From the NCBI GenBank assembly GCA_000310025.1, contig FN649755.1:2246715-2294977 (forward strand): 48,263 bases of DNA, in the 5' to 3' direction. The notes beneath the pieces were generated by a model. That model worked only from the letters and a program-made list of their open reading frames with translations, was not told the origin of the DNA and ran no database searches. The position numbers and the translations under genes are program-made. This DNA is from Ectocarpus siliculosus. Its lineage: Eukaryota > Sar > Phaeophyceae > Ectocarpales > Ectocarpaceae. Shown here piece after piece: positions 32,104 to 43,292 of this stretch; the first letter of the stretch is position 1; each line of letters begins with the position of its first letter.

Positions 32104-32990
32104 ATGCCACGCCACTGTCGCTCTGTGGGATGCACGAGACGGCGGTGCTTCCATTGCGAGGGGAGTCGAACGGGGATCTACTGTAGCCAGCATGCCGAGG
32201 AGTCCATGGTGGACGTCTCCAACAAGAGTTGCGCTTACGGAGGAGGGTGCGTCAGATACCCTAAGTACAACAGCCAGGGTGAACAGACGGGTGTTTCTGC
32301 CGGCAGCATGCCGAGGATTCAATGGTGGACGTGACCAGCAAGCGCTGCGCTTACCTTGAAGGGTGCATGAGGCAGCCGACCTTCGGTCACGAAGGCACCC
32401 GGAAAGGGATTTACTGCAAATCCCATGCTGAGGCGTCCATGGTGGACGTCGTCCACAAGCGCTGCGTCCACTCTGAAGGGTGAGCTAGCCGCCCGACTTG
32501 GGGGGACTGGGCGGACGGGAAGAGCACCGTCTGTGCCAAACACAAAGGCGGCCTCACCGGCGGGTTGCCCATTAACTTCAATCAGCGGTGTAAGGAGGCC
32601 GGTGAGGAGAGGTGCGGCCGGACTGTGAAGTGGGGGATGGGCGGCGAGCAGCCGACTCACCGCCACCACCACGGTGCAGCCAGGGCGGGAGAAGGCTTCG
32701 TCCGCATCCCGAGCGGTCGGGGGACTTCACGTTCTTCGCAACCCGCATCGGGCGCAGCCTCGGGGAGGCGCCATGCCACCGAGGGTGCAGGGAGCGGGAG
32801 CCGAAGCGGGGGTGGGGTCGAGAGCGTCCACACTCACTCCGGAACCTCCTCACCCGGTTGGGAATGTGCCAGACGATGCCGGTGGCGATCGTGATCGGGA
32901 CGATATCTTCGGCGAGATGGACGGAGAGGACGATGAGGACAAGTTCGGAGGCAAAAGTGGTGCTAAAACCAAAATGCCAGATTGCAGTTT
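32104..32990 (+). pseudogene. EsV-1-7-repeat cysteine/histidine protein, disrupted
   Basis: From the ATG at 32104 the protein follows the EsV-1-7 spacing C-x4-C-x16-C-x2-H-x12: CRSVGC, then Cys, SQH and AEESMVDVSNKS. A second repeat (CAYGGGC..) loses frame through a one-base deletion near 32297. In the shifted frame a third repeat is complete (CAYLEGC, CKSH, AEASMVDVVHKR). The fourth has its second Cys codon changed to a TGA stop (32481-32483), after which the frame stays EsV-1-7-like (CAKH). A Gly/Arg/Ser-rich tail follows. The family includes the Ectocarpus developmental regulator IMM and a phaeovirus protein; the motif is probably zinc-binding (family inference). One deletion plus one nonsense change argue for a pseudogene, unless these are sequencing errors. 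Confidence 0.8.
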
Positions 32991-34115
32991 CGCTATAGTG
33001 GCATCTAGCCGTCTTCTTTTCGCCCTTTATTCGTCTCCCCTTCACGTCCATTCGACAGTTCAAGGAGGGAGGCCGGTAAGTTCAGGGGCGTCTACCACCG
33101 CCGTGACTTCGTGTTGCTCCTCTTAATCTTCTCAATACAGGCAGTGTGGGGTCTTCTGCGGTGATGGCCTCCTTGTCTTCTAAAGCCCGTAGATCGACGC
33201 TATATTGGGGGTTGATTGTGCCGAATTGTTGTATGTAGGAGAGGAATATCATGCTGCTTCTTTTGTTTGACAAGGTGATGAGGTGCACGATTGTCAAAAG
33301 TAGGGCGGTAACGTCGGTGTTAACGTTTGATATTAAGACTCTCTCCGTGGGTTACTTCCCCCTTGTCTCCGATCTTGAAATATCCTGGTGCACTGCACTT
33401 TGTCGAGCGCAGCGACACTTTTTGTCGTGCTGGGGTTATCGGCAGCAGCTGTCGCGAGGTTATATGTAGCTTGGTTTCAGTAGGGGTGATGGGTTTGGGA
33501 TAGGTTACGAATGTTTCCTCTTATGTTTCACGGAATACACCGTGAACGCGGTTCGATGCTCGAAGGTCCGGGGGGCAATCTGGGCGACCGAGGATTTGGA
33601 TGATCATGGACCTTGCCGTTGCGGTGTGGGTGTGAAGGCTATGTGCGTGTGGGGGGGATCTGTTCTTGTTGTAAGTACTATATGGTGTTGGGCAACCTTG
33701 TTGGCTTTCAAGGGGGTGCTTGTAATGTCGATACCGAATGTCTCAGCAGAGTTCGACAGTCTCGGAACTTGTACGTGAAAGAACTCCTGTAGATTGTGAT
33801 CTGTACGGTGCCTCTCGATCGGTGCTTGTTAGGCACCGATTAGTCCTGGAAGTCTGAAAGGGAGCAGCAACACGACGCCGTCCATTCGCTTGCGAAAAGT
33901 AACACTGCACTTCGATGCCGACGGCAAGGCCAGCACGATTCGCCCACATCCTTGGGTTGACTATGTAGGGGCCTTGACTTAGGGACTTGCGAGGTGGCAG
34001 AACCAAAGACACCGCTATCTTGTTCGTGGAGAAAGTCTTTTCGTGAAGAAAGACTGACTACACTACTGTAGCATTGACGGCGCTGACCGACTGGCTGTGT
34101 GTATCTGTTTGTGTT
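32407..34115 (+). repeat. Segmental duplication, copy A
   Basis: Covers the 3' half of the EsV-1-7-type locus and about 1.1 kb downstream. It aligns colinearly with 40904-42545. Shared landmarks are GGGCGGCGAGCAGCCGACTCAC, the TTCTTCGC(A/C)ACCCGCATCGGGCGCAGCC block, GATGGCCTCCTTGT, GGTTTCAGTA, and the distal CACTTCGATGCCGACGGCAAG and GCAGAACCAAAGACA blocks. Divergence is appreciable, with many substitutions and small indels. Confidence 0.85.
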
Positions 34116-34861
34116 GCGCTGCACATACGCATGGGACACACGAAGTCTGTTTCCCCCTTTTGCGATTCTCGCCTCACTTGGTTTCGCGAGATTCAGCCGT
34201 TCGCTTCACTCATTGACCGCGAAGTCGAATTTTGAGTGAAACAAAATGATCGATTTCAACATTTGTTCAGGAGTTTTGTAAGAAAATCTCCCAATCCGTT
34301 TGACTGCGTGCCGAGATTCGGCATGCGCGGCCCAAACGTCAGAAGGTTGCGAACCTACCTACATAGTCATTTGTTTTTAGTGGGTAGGGGTAAACCAGGC
34401 GACGCTCAGCCGCACCAAGAAACAACTAACTGCGTACTAAAGCCCCGTTTACGAATGCAAAAATTCGAGGGAAGACGCCAAGTGGCCGTAGATGTTCTGC
34501 CTCCGGGGGGGGCGGCACAGCGAGCTCCCTCGGATCGGTCGTCCTCTCGCACAGCGAGCCCTCCCGCCGCGCTCGGCCGAAATATCTGGTATTGACTTCG
34601 CCGAAAGCGGATATGTAAATGATCGGAAAACCCAGCTTGTTCACAACCCGAACACCATCTTTTTTTTCTATGCATATTACGATGGTGCACCCAGCATGTA
34701 TAACGTGCACAGAGTGCCGAAAATCGCTGTGCCGGCCTCGTCTAGGAAGACAATAGGTTTCAGGCATCATATATACCGTTTCAGGAATTTTCATGGCCTA
34801 TCCAATGGGAACGTATCCGAAAGATTGCTCAGGACAAGAGCATGCATGCGTTCAATTCATC
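34116..34861. other. No gene seen
   Basis: Sequence between the duplicated block and the convergent minus-strand FNIP gene, probably including that gene's 3' flank. No additional exon is supportable. Confidence 0.45.
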
Positions 34862-36601
34862 TCACGAACCGTTTACAACGTGGACGACATCTGCGTGCTG
34901 CGGCAGGTCCACCCAATCCAATTGGGCGCCACTGTACACGGTCAGCTGCTTGAGTCCTTCGGGCCATTTGACGCCGGCAAGTAGGCGGTAGTCGAAGGGG
35001 TCATTCAGCAGAAGTCGAAGCTCTTCAAGGCTGGGCATCCAACTACCTAGACCCCGCAGATCTTGCCTGAAGTTCGAGCCTCCCAGAGTAAGCCGCCGCA
35101 ATGATGCCGGCCACACCGCACTCTTGATGCGCTTGTTGAATTCCGAGTACAGCGCCGACGCATTGTGGGGCAGTCCATCGATATAAGAACCGAACGTTAG
35201 CTCCTGCAATGACGGTGGCCACGTGACGTCAACGCTCTGGTTGAAAAAAGTCCCGAACGAAAGCTGTTGCAGGGATGCCGGCCATGCCACGCCTTGTACA
35301 GGGCGGTTAAAAAACTCGTTGAACCTGAGCTGAAGCAGGGACATCGGCCATACAACCCGTGTGATTGGCTGGTTAAAAGCATGTCCGAACGTGATCTTCT
35401 GCAGCGACGCAGGCCATACTACGTCTTCTATCGGTTGGTTGAAGCCATTTCCAAACGCGATGACCCTCAGTTTACTGGGCCATCCTGCACCCTCCATGGG
35501 CTGGTTGAAGCTATCTCCAAACGTGAGATGCTCCAGGGGCGCCGGCCATGCAACCCGTGTGATCGGCTGGTCAAAGCCATGCCCGAACGTGAGCTCCCGG
35601 AGCGATGCTGGCCAGTTCACTTCTTCTACGGGCCGGTTGAAGCTATCTCCAAGTCCTATCACCTGCAGTTTTCTCGGCCATCCGGTACGCTCGACGGACT
35701 GGTTGAAGCATGCCCCAAACGTGAGCTCCTGCAGCGACGCCGGCCACGCAACGTCATCTATCGGCTGATTGAAATCGGCACCACCACCGAAATGCCTAAA
35801 CACTGCCGGCCATGGTGCTCGAGGGCGTGCCTCTTCAGTCAGGTGGTTGGAGTCAAGACCGAACGTGATCTGCCGCAACTCCGGCGGCCATTCAACCCGG
35901 GTGATCGGCTTATTGAAGCGATCTCCGAACACCAGTGACTTGACTCGAGGCGACCATGCTACACGCTCGACACTGATAGTTGCGTCAGGACCGAACTCAA
36001 AGAATTTCACATCGGATAACGCGTAGATAGGTCGAGTCAACTCATCCAACGAGGAAGTGCGGTTCCACGTCACACGGCTTGCTCGAAAACGTGGAACGCG
36101 TGTCGAACCCCCGCAATCCTCCGTCGAAGAAGGTGCATCGGCAGGATCCAACAGCCGGCCCGGAGTTTCATCATCGACCCTCAAGTGCAAGGTCGCCACC
36201 TCCCGACACGCCGTACAGAACTGCCTAGATGCCAGTTGTAGCTCCTTGGTCGACGTGTACCACTGTTGGTCTTCTTCGCAGGTCAGGTTGAGGGCGACGG
36301 TGAAGGCATCCAAGGACCGGCTGAGCCCGGGGTCTGGAGGAACGATAGCACAGGGACAGACCGAAACAACCGTAAGGTCGGATGCCGATTTTCGAGGGAA
36401 ATCTGAGGCCGAATATCGAGTAGATTCCAGGGAGAACAATTCCAAGAGGCCTGTTCCTGGTGTGTGTGAGGGGGTGCCGTGTGCTGCTGCCGTCCCTAAC
36501 GCAGCGATCGGTACCGCGAACTTAACAATCACGCAGCTTGGGTGGGAAGCCGAGAAGCATGGCGACTTCCGCGAAAAAACAAACCGGTGCTGCGATTGCA
36601 C
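34862..36601 (-). CDS. FNIP-repeat (LRR-like) protein
   Basis: The uninterrupted frame covers 579 codons on the minus strand. From about residue 215 to 500 it has some 11 repeats of about 23 residues with consensus WPASLxxLTFGxxFNQPI and V, the hallmark of FNIP/LRR-type repeats, which fold as a solenoid for protein binding. The N-terminal third is non-repetitive. Residues ~23-42 are hydrophobic (CVIVKFAVPIAALG), possibly a signal or anchor, and a Cys-containing region (CTACREVATLHLRVDD) follows. The 5' end is unresolved: the first codon of the open stretch is GTG, an in-frame TGA lies 36 bases upstream, and no Met occurs before the repeats. A spliced upstream exon must supply the ATG. The function is unknown. 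Long open length and regular repeats support a real gene. Confidence 0.85.
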   Translation of the reverse strand: MQSQHRFVFSRKSPCFSASHPSCVIVKFAVPIAALGTAAAHGTPSHTPGTGLLELFSLESTRYSASDFPRKSASDLTVVSVCPCAIVPPDPGLSRSLDAFTVALNLTCEEDQQWYTSTKELQLASRQFCTACREVATLHLRVDDETPGRLLDPADAPSSTEDCGGSTRVPRFRASRVTWNRTSSLDELTRPIYALSDVKFFEFGPDATISVERVAWSPRVKSLVFGDRFNKPITRVEWPPELRQITFGLDSNHLTEEARPRAPWPAVFRHFGGGADFNQPIDDVAWPASLQELTFGACFNQSVERTGWPRKLQVIGLGDSFNRPVEEVNWPASLRELTFGHGFDQPITRVAWPAPLEHLTFGDSFNQPMEGAGWPSKLRVIAFGNGFNQPIEDVVWPASLQKITFGHAFNQPITRVVWPMSLLQLRFNEFFNRPVQGVAWPASLQQLSFGTFFNQSVDVTWPPSLQELTFGSYIDGLPHNASALYSEFNKRIKSAVWPASLRRLTLGGSNFRQDLRGLGSWMPSLEELRLLLNDPFDYRLLAGVKWPEGLKQLTVYSGAQLDWVDLPQHADVVHVVNGS

Positions 36602-38311
36602 GAACGGCGTACCACACCAGGATCGATGGTGAGATCAGCCGTCTGCAACACAGGCCACAAAACACGTGAACGAGGTTGCTGTACGGGCAGTGTTTTCCCA
36701 CGATGTCCAGAGCGGCACTTTTCTCCTACGGTAGTGAGGTACGCACTTCGGCGGGGAACCGGTGTACCACGTGAGGCTGTGATACGGGCACCGTGATGTT
36801 TAAAAGTTTCTCAACATTGACATTGCTCGATGTAGTCATCGTCTCCATCACCTTTCTTCGCGTTGTCCATAACCTCAGAGTGGCCTCACCAACAGCGCCC
36901 GAGTAGAAAATGACCTGCGAACAGGATACAACGTTCTGCTGGAACATGCACGCACGAGACAAGAGAGCGACGACCGCAAACACAACAAAAGTTAGGCCGC
37001 CAGGTTACAACCCTGAGAGCCACCCGATGCAATGCAATGTGAGGTCTGGTTGCCGGGTTTCAAATGGGCAAGGCGGTAGTACAGGTTCTCTGTCTGGGAG
37101 GTGAACGTTTTTCATGCAACAGCAACCTTGTCCAATACCGAACCACATGTAGTGGCTTACGACTGGAGCTGACTACAGCAACACTCGATCTGTTCGGCCA
37201 CAAACAGGGAAAGGAAGGGATCGAGAGGTATAAGGGCAAAGAGAGCAGTGCGTGTCTGGAACCCTTCAGAGCCGTTGACGTAGATTGAGCTATTTTTGAG
37301 CTGCTGGAAAGAGGCACGTGCATTTGCGTACGCGATTGGGCACGGTGTGAGCAGGGCGCTACTCCTTTCGTTATGTATGTACGGTCGCGGATGTTATCAT
37401 CTCGCCTGCTTTCGTGCTTCGAGACATATTTCGCTGGAGGCAGTGAGTCGTTTCTTACGCTTCCTTCTCAGGGGCACGCAGGGGTGTCGTCGGTACAATA
37501 CCACGAACACCCGGAGACCACCAGCCACCCGTGGTGCTTGTGCTTGATGGCCCTATTCCCCGGGGACGTGTTCCGCGCGAAGAAATCCTCGCAAAAAATA
37601 CAACAATGGCTTTCCATTAAACAGCACGACTTTTTTTGTGTTGATTCCTGCGCAACGCACGCAAGTCCCACAGACCATGGGCAGCATGAATGCGCAAGAG
37701 CGAGTGATCAAATGCAGCGGATTAAAGCAGTAGGACCTGCAGCAACGACGTCACTAGCCTAAAAGCACACACTAATGAACGTGCGAAAAGTCACGGCGAG
37801 ATAAAACAAGTACCCGGCATACGATGCAGAACTCCAGGCAAATTCTGCAGGTTGTGTACGCACAACCGGCACTCACTTCCCAAAGCCATAACATTGAAAT
37901 GCAACGATGGGACCGGATGGCATTGACCATGTCCTCTTTCGTCGCCCCCGGGAGGCAAGCCATCTGTCTCCCGAAGGGGAGCCTTGGAATTTGTATGCAG
38001 GTTGCCCACCGTATACGCAACCGCACACAATATACAAGACGCCTACCCCACCTTACACCACGAAATTTAATGTACTGCGCATTCCGTATTCGTGGAGAAA
38101 GACCAAAACGGAAGCGGGAGACAACCTTACGATACCATGTATACCGGTACCCCAGATGGAAACCACACGTCTGTTGTCCTGTCACGTCACAGCCGAAATA
38201 GCATTCGAATCCATAACCACCGCTGCAAGGAAATTTACCATGCACCAGCCTACGTTGCCGTTTCCGGCGTGCTCCCGGCCAGCACCAACGGCACCCACAC
38301 TGCCCACGTCT
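36602..38311. other. No confident gene
   Basis: It may hold the 5' exon(s) of the minus-strand FNIP gene; the minus frame at 36726-36983 with a hydrophobic start (FAVVALLSRACMF) is one candidate but could not be phased. Overlapping frames at 37772-38460 exist on both strands; one plus-strand stretch near 38120-38310 (YVAVSGVLPASTNGTHTAHV) is protein-like but lacks splice support. Confidence 0.4.
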
Positions 38312-38845
38312 GTGTGAGAGGCGGAGAAATGGCATCGGTCGGACAGATGACAACGGGGTGCGTGCATACGACACTACCCAGCACCAGCGAGGCCCGTGTG
38401 TATTTTTCATTGGGCATCGCAGCGGTTGGAGAGATCCCGCCGGGGCGCCTTGAAAGAGCTTAAGTATTTGCTCTGACATTTCCACACCGGGGTCGGAGAG
38501 TTGGCACCGATCGGAGAGATTGCACCGGGGTGCGAAAACATAAAAGCAAGGAAAAGGCAAACCAAAAATATCGCACCGGTGCCAGATCTCCGCCGTTTAT
38601 GGTAAACTAGCACAATTGTAATATGAGGCGGAGAGATGGCATCGGAACGAGGCATGAGATGTGTAGTTCATTGGGCATTGGACCTGTCTGAGATATCGCA
38701 TCGGGGTGCCTGAATTGCATTTCCGCACCGGGGTCTGAGAACTGGTAACGGTCTGAGAGATCGCACCGGGGGTGCGAGAAAAAAAAGACAAAAAAAACAT
38801 AAATATATGATCGCACACGGTGCATCTCTCCGCCTTCTACGGTAG
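38312..38845. repeat. Two-copy repeat of a ~250-bp unit with CACCGGGGT motifs
   Basis: The two units run from GGCGGAGA(A/G)ATGGCATCGG to CTCCGCC..TATGGTA or CTACGGTA: 38312-38605 and 38625-38845. Each carries CATTGGGCAT, GCACCGGGGTC.GAGA, GAGAGATCGCACCGGGGTGCGA and a short A-rich stretch before CGCACCGGTG. The TACGGTA ends match the tips of the TIR elements at 1259 and 4635, so these may be tandem or nested elements of that family. Confidence 0.65.
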
Positions 38846-39618
38846 GCGTCGTCGATAGGCCATACCCCCCTACCCTTTGCCTACCTCTTCGGGAGAAGAT
38901 AATGACGAGTCGAAATCGGAGAGTAGTAAGTCAGGCATCGATAGTGAGTCACGCCCCGTTCTTGTGTTTGGGTGTTCGTGAAATTCAGAAGTACCCAAAG
39001 ATCAAAGCGAGAGGGTCCTCCGTTGTCCGAAAAAATATCATATCGCCAAGATCGTACATAGACAAAACTGCTGCCCATCTCTGTCGACCAAGGCACCCTA
39101 TTAGTTAGTAGTACTGCACCAAGTGCAGTGGCAATCTCTGGCTTTTTCACGTCGTCGTAAGCGAAAAGTCAACATGCTTGCGAAGCATTAAAGTGTGTCG
39201 CAGAAGCAACGGAAGGAAGATCCAGATAGCGTTTCTCACATCAACCTTCTCAGGTCTCTACGACTGACGTCCGTTTCCCTCACATGCCGCATCGTTGTAT
39301 AACCACAAGCTACAAGCCATTCCATCAACGTAGTAATGAGAAATGCAATAGCAAAATCCACCAAGCTCACTCCTTACCCTTAGTGTAGCAACAGCTCCAA
39401 TTCCCAAAGAATGATCATGACGAGCACACCAAAAATGAAAAAAAACAAGACACAAGATCATCAGTTTTCCCTCGCCTCACCCCTTCCTTCTACACGTCCT
39501 CGCCCCCCGGAGCCTCGCTCGCCGCTCCAGGCCCACGCTGCACTTCCGCTGGCACGGCACACCTTGTGGCCTCATCCTCCCTCAGCATCTGCTGCAGCAG
39601 CGTGGCACAATCCCGGTT
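38846..39618. other. No gene seen
   Basis: Unique sequence with only short frames. Probably the 3' flank of the minus-strand coding region that ends at 39619. Confidence 0.4.
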
Positions 39619-40355
39619 TTAATCGGAGACGGAAGCAGCGTTGCTGCCCGAAAGAACGTACATGACTCGATGTGGCGGGTAGCCTAGCACGTTGACGATG
39701 GTATCGCGAAAAAGCTGCGCCTGAATCTGAGTCGTGTTGTCTTCCATGCTGCAGATTCGAAGCAGCCCAGACCACGGCGCCTGAGCGGCGACGTCCCAAA
39801 AGGCCACGAGGATGGGAAGCTGCTTGCTTCCTTTGGGAAGGATTGATCTCCCCCAATCATAAGGTACGGGGCTGCCAAAACGGCTTTGATGAGCTCGGTC
39901 TTGTCCGGATGCGAAGCATCGGGCCCGGGCGCGTCCGCCATCGTCCCAGTGAACTTGGTCTCCCCATCTAGCCCCACGCGTGCAGCCACCCGAATCGTGT
40001 CCCTGGCCAGGGACCCACTCGGGGCAAGGGGGGTGTCCGATTGAGCGCATTCTTCCGCGACCGAGCTAGAGTCAATCTTAGACTTGTGACTTCCACGATT
40101 TTCTTTCCGCTCCACTGCATGCCCCCCCGGCCCCCGTTCCTCCTCGCCCCCCGGCACGCCGTCGTCAGGCACATGTCGCGCACGCCGGTTACCCTCAGCC
40201 CCCTCTTCAACAACCGGCTGCAGCTCTGCCGATTGCCGCGCCTTGCAAAGGCTTTCGTCATCGGTGATTGTTTTTTCCACTTTCATTGGTAATGTCCTGA
40301 TTTCTTCGGCCGTGGGCCTTTGGCCGATGGTCTGGAGAGGAAAAGACAGAGGCAT
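39619..40355 (-). pseudogene. Unidentified minus-strand coding region with a frame change
   Basis: The first part (40355 down to about 39855) reads MPLSFPLQTIGQRPTAEEI, a charged, low-complexity middle and then KTELIKAVLAAPYLMIGG. Near 39850 the protein-like sequence continues one frame over as LPKGSKQLPILVAFWDVA and LRICSMEDNTTQIQAQLFRD, ending near VMYVLSGSNAASVSD at a stop (39619-39621). The second half resembles part of a larger enzyme or transposase, but I cannot name the family. A single-base change in the GGGGGA run may be decay, an unrecognised short intron or a sequencing error. Confidence 0.4.
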
Positions 40356-40681
40356 GGTTTATATTAATGAGAGAGAAAATGGGGGTTGAAGCGAGAGAAC
40401 GGAGGGTCCAAATATCGAAATAATGTATACCAAATCGCATTGTAGACTGTACCATGGCTGTTGATATTGCCGTCTATTCTCCCTTACACGGTACGTCGGC
40501 GAACAACGCAGACATTAAGCTTTGAGTGGGAGTAAATGAGAGAGAGAGCAAGAGAGCACAGAGACGAACCAAATATTCAGCTGGAAACATGCACGGCTTC
40601 TCTCGCCCTCTTCTTCAACCCCGGGTTGCTTCTCTTGATAGATATTCAAGTTGATTCCGTGATCTACATATGTTCACCATG
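40356..40681. other. No gene seen
   Basis: Upstream flank of the minus-strand region. It has a short GAGAGA tract near 40530-40560. Confidence 0.4.
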
Positions 40682-41130
40682 GCCATGGCAGTGAATGCTG
40701 CTCGCCGCCCATTCCCCACTTCACGGCCATACCGCATCCCTTCTTACCGGCTTCCTTGCACTGTTAAAAAAGGCTGATGGCGAGCCCGTCGGTGGCGTCA
40801 CCTTGGGCCGCAGACGGTGCTATTCCCGCCCGCCCAGTACCCCCAGCTCGGGTGAATCGTGCACCCTCCGGTGTGACCGAAGCGCTTGTTCGTCACGTCC
40901 ATTATGGACGTAACGAACAAGCGCTGCGCTCACCCCGGAGGGGGCACAACTCGCACCGAGTTGGGGGTACTGGGCAGGCGGGAATAGCACCGTCTGCGGC
41001 AAACACCAAGGTGACGCCACCGACGGGGTCGTCGTAAAACGTTTCTCAACTGTGCAAAGGTTGTTGGTGAGACGGGGTGCGGTGAAGCGGTGAAGTGGGG
41101 GACGGGCGGCGAGCAGCCGACTCACTGCCA
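40682..41130. repeat. Large inverted duplication of an EsV-1-7 fragment
   Basis: Left arm 40682-40902 is the reverse complement, with scattered mismatches and small indels, of right arm 40904-41130. The arms meet around a single central base (GTCCAT T ATGGAC). Both start at the EsV-1-7 codons for MDVTNKR and extend about 220 bases. The transcript could form a long hairpin. Some mismatch indicates it is not a very recent fold-back. Confidence 0.85.
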
Positions 41131-41400
41131 CCACCATGATGCATCCAGGGCCGGAGAAGCTCTCGTCCGCATCCCGAGCGGTCGGAGAACTTCATGTTCT
41201 TCGCCACCCGCATCGGGCGCAGCCTCGGGGAGACGCGATGCCACTGGGGGCGCAGGGAGCGGGAGTCGCACCGGCGGTGTAGTCGAAAGCGTCCGCACTC
41301 CGGAGCCCCGCCACCGGGTTGTGACAGACGATGGTTAGTGGCGATGGCGACGGTGGTAACTCCTTCGGTGACGTGCGCGGAGAGGAGGATGACCACGCGG
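40904..41400 (+). pseudogene. EsV-1-7-type fragment, second copy
   Basis: It opens with MDVTNKRCAHP, the inter-repeat EsV-1-7 linker and first Cys, but the expected second Cys, CxxH spacing and frame are lost within about 60 bases (the VCGKH-like segment appears one frame over). Downstream sequence parallels the Gly/Arg-rich tail of the locus at 32104-32990 (GGEQPTHCHHHD against GGEQPTHRHHHG). It has no start region of its own, because the 5' half is replaced by the inverted arm. Non-functional as a protein. Confidence 0.75.
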
Positions 41401-42545
41401 ATGGGGAGGAAATCGAGATGCTGTCATTTGTTCCTAAACGCGAGATCGGAGCTTCGCTTTAGATGCGTCTACGGTAGTCGCCTGTTTCTCTCCCTCTCGT
41501 CGCCCCTTCTCCTCCATACCACCCTTGGAGTAGGCAGGGCGGTAACTTCAGGAACGTCTACCGCCGCCGCGACTTCGTGTTTCTTCTCCTACTCTTCTTT
41601 TCGATACAGCCAGCGTGGTATGATCGATGGCCTCCTTGTGTTCTGAAGGTGACGAACCGACGGTCTACTGGGGGCTTGAATATCCCAGCTTTGAAGGCAA
41701 GACGGGGATGCCACGCTGCTTCCTTTGCTTGACAAGGTGGATGTGTCTTGGTGCTCGATGGAAGTAGGATGGTGAAGTTATTGATTCCCCCCCGTCCCCG
41801 ATCTTGTAATAGGCTGGTGTACTGAGCTTTGTCGAGCAAAGCGACACATTTATCGTTTTGGGATTCTCGGCAGCAGCTTTCGCGAGGATATTAAGCTTGG
41901 TTTCAGTAAGGTTTACTGGTTTGGGTTAGGCTTACAAAACTCCCCTCTATGTTTCACAGAACACCTCCGGAACGCGGTCCGATGCTTGAGGGCCCGGGGG
42001 GCAATCTGGGCGATCAAGGATGTCGGGGACCATGAACCTCAACAGTGTTGTGGCAAGATTCACATCAAAAGACGACGAGGGTGTGAAGGCTATGTGCGTG
42101 GGGATTTGTTCTTGGCCCTTGCTTCTTGTTGTACTACTCGATAAAAATAGTGTAGGCCAAACCTTGCTTGGTTTTGAAGGGGGCGCTTTCTTATTCCCAA
42201 AACCAATTGTCTCGACCGAGTTCGACAGAGTCTGGGTACTTGTACGTGAAAGAGTTAGATTGATATGTGTGGTGCCTCTCGTTGGGTGCTCGTTAGGTAC
42301 CGGTACAGTCCTGGAAGGCTGGAAGGAGCTGAGAAGGAGCGAAAACGACCACGTCCAATAGCTTGCGCACAGCAACACCGCACTTCGATGCCGACGGCAA
42401 GGGCAGAACGACGCACCCACATTCTTGGGTTGGCTTGTAAGGGTCTTGGTTAAGACTTGCAAGGCAGCAGAACCAAAGACAACCATATCTTGTTCTTGTA
42501 GAAAGCCCTTACGATGTGAAGAAAGGCTGACTGTGTGATTCTGAA
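40904..42545 (+). repeat. Segmental duplication, copy B
   Basis: Colinear with 32407-34115 in the same orientation, about 8.5 kb away. It contains the EsV-1-7 fragment and the downstream non-coding block ending near GAAAGGCTGACT. The breakpoint at 40903 coincides with the inverted-duplication centre. Confidence 0.85.
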
Positions 42546-43292
42546 GCCCCCAACGGGCTCAGGTTCTCTCAGCGAAATTCCCAGACCTAGGCATTAGATC
42601 ACGAAATTCGCAGGGGCAAGGCAACAGCACGGCAGTTGAGTTTCCTGTTAGCTGACGCCATGTATCCAACTCACAACCCAGGGCCTCCCGCACGACAGGT
42701 GCATTGTCAACATTTGTTTCGGAAAAAACATTGTCGCAACAACGAATTAAATACTCGCACGAGGCCCCACGGTGAGGTAAATAAGCTGGGGGAAGGGGTG
42801 GGTGAAGAGGGTTGGGGGGATGACGGCGTGCCTCGTTGCTGCTGTTTCTCTTCCGTTAGCGTCTCCGGAAGCACCCCTCATCCCACTTCATACCCTGCAC
42901 CATACGTTACTCGGTACTGCACCGAATCCCGGACGGAAGCCCTGTGGCATTATTGTCGTTGTTCGAAAGGCGGTTTCCGGAGGCACACGCCCGAATAGCC
43001 GATATCTGTTCAGTTTTAGGTGGGTCTAGGGTGGTGGTGTGAGGTGTTGGAAGGGAAGGATTGAAGCCCTTGCAGACAATACTAAATGCTCAACCTCTTT
43101 GGGTTTGTGACCCAGCCCGAAAGATAACCCAGGAGTCAAAGCAAACCGCACAGACCAGTTCCGAAGCATTGAGCACGAAAAACAAGTCCGGCTCTGCCCT
43201 GCTGTACCTCAGTCAACCTGTTTCACTGCTGTAGAACCAGTGCTAAAACGGCGTTGCTGAAGAGGGGGGTTGTCTCAAGTTGGTAGTCTCCT
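42546..43292. other. No gene seen
   Basis: Unique sequence beyond the 3' end of the minus-strand gene at 43293. The plus frame at 42802-43029 is without domain or splice support. Confidence 0.4.

Noticed and set aside
37772-38560. 262-codon minus-strand frame
   Set aside because: Very rich in Arg, Cys and Trp with no domain, overlaps equally plausible plus-strand frames, and runs into the repeat at 38312.
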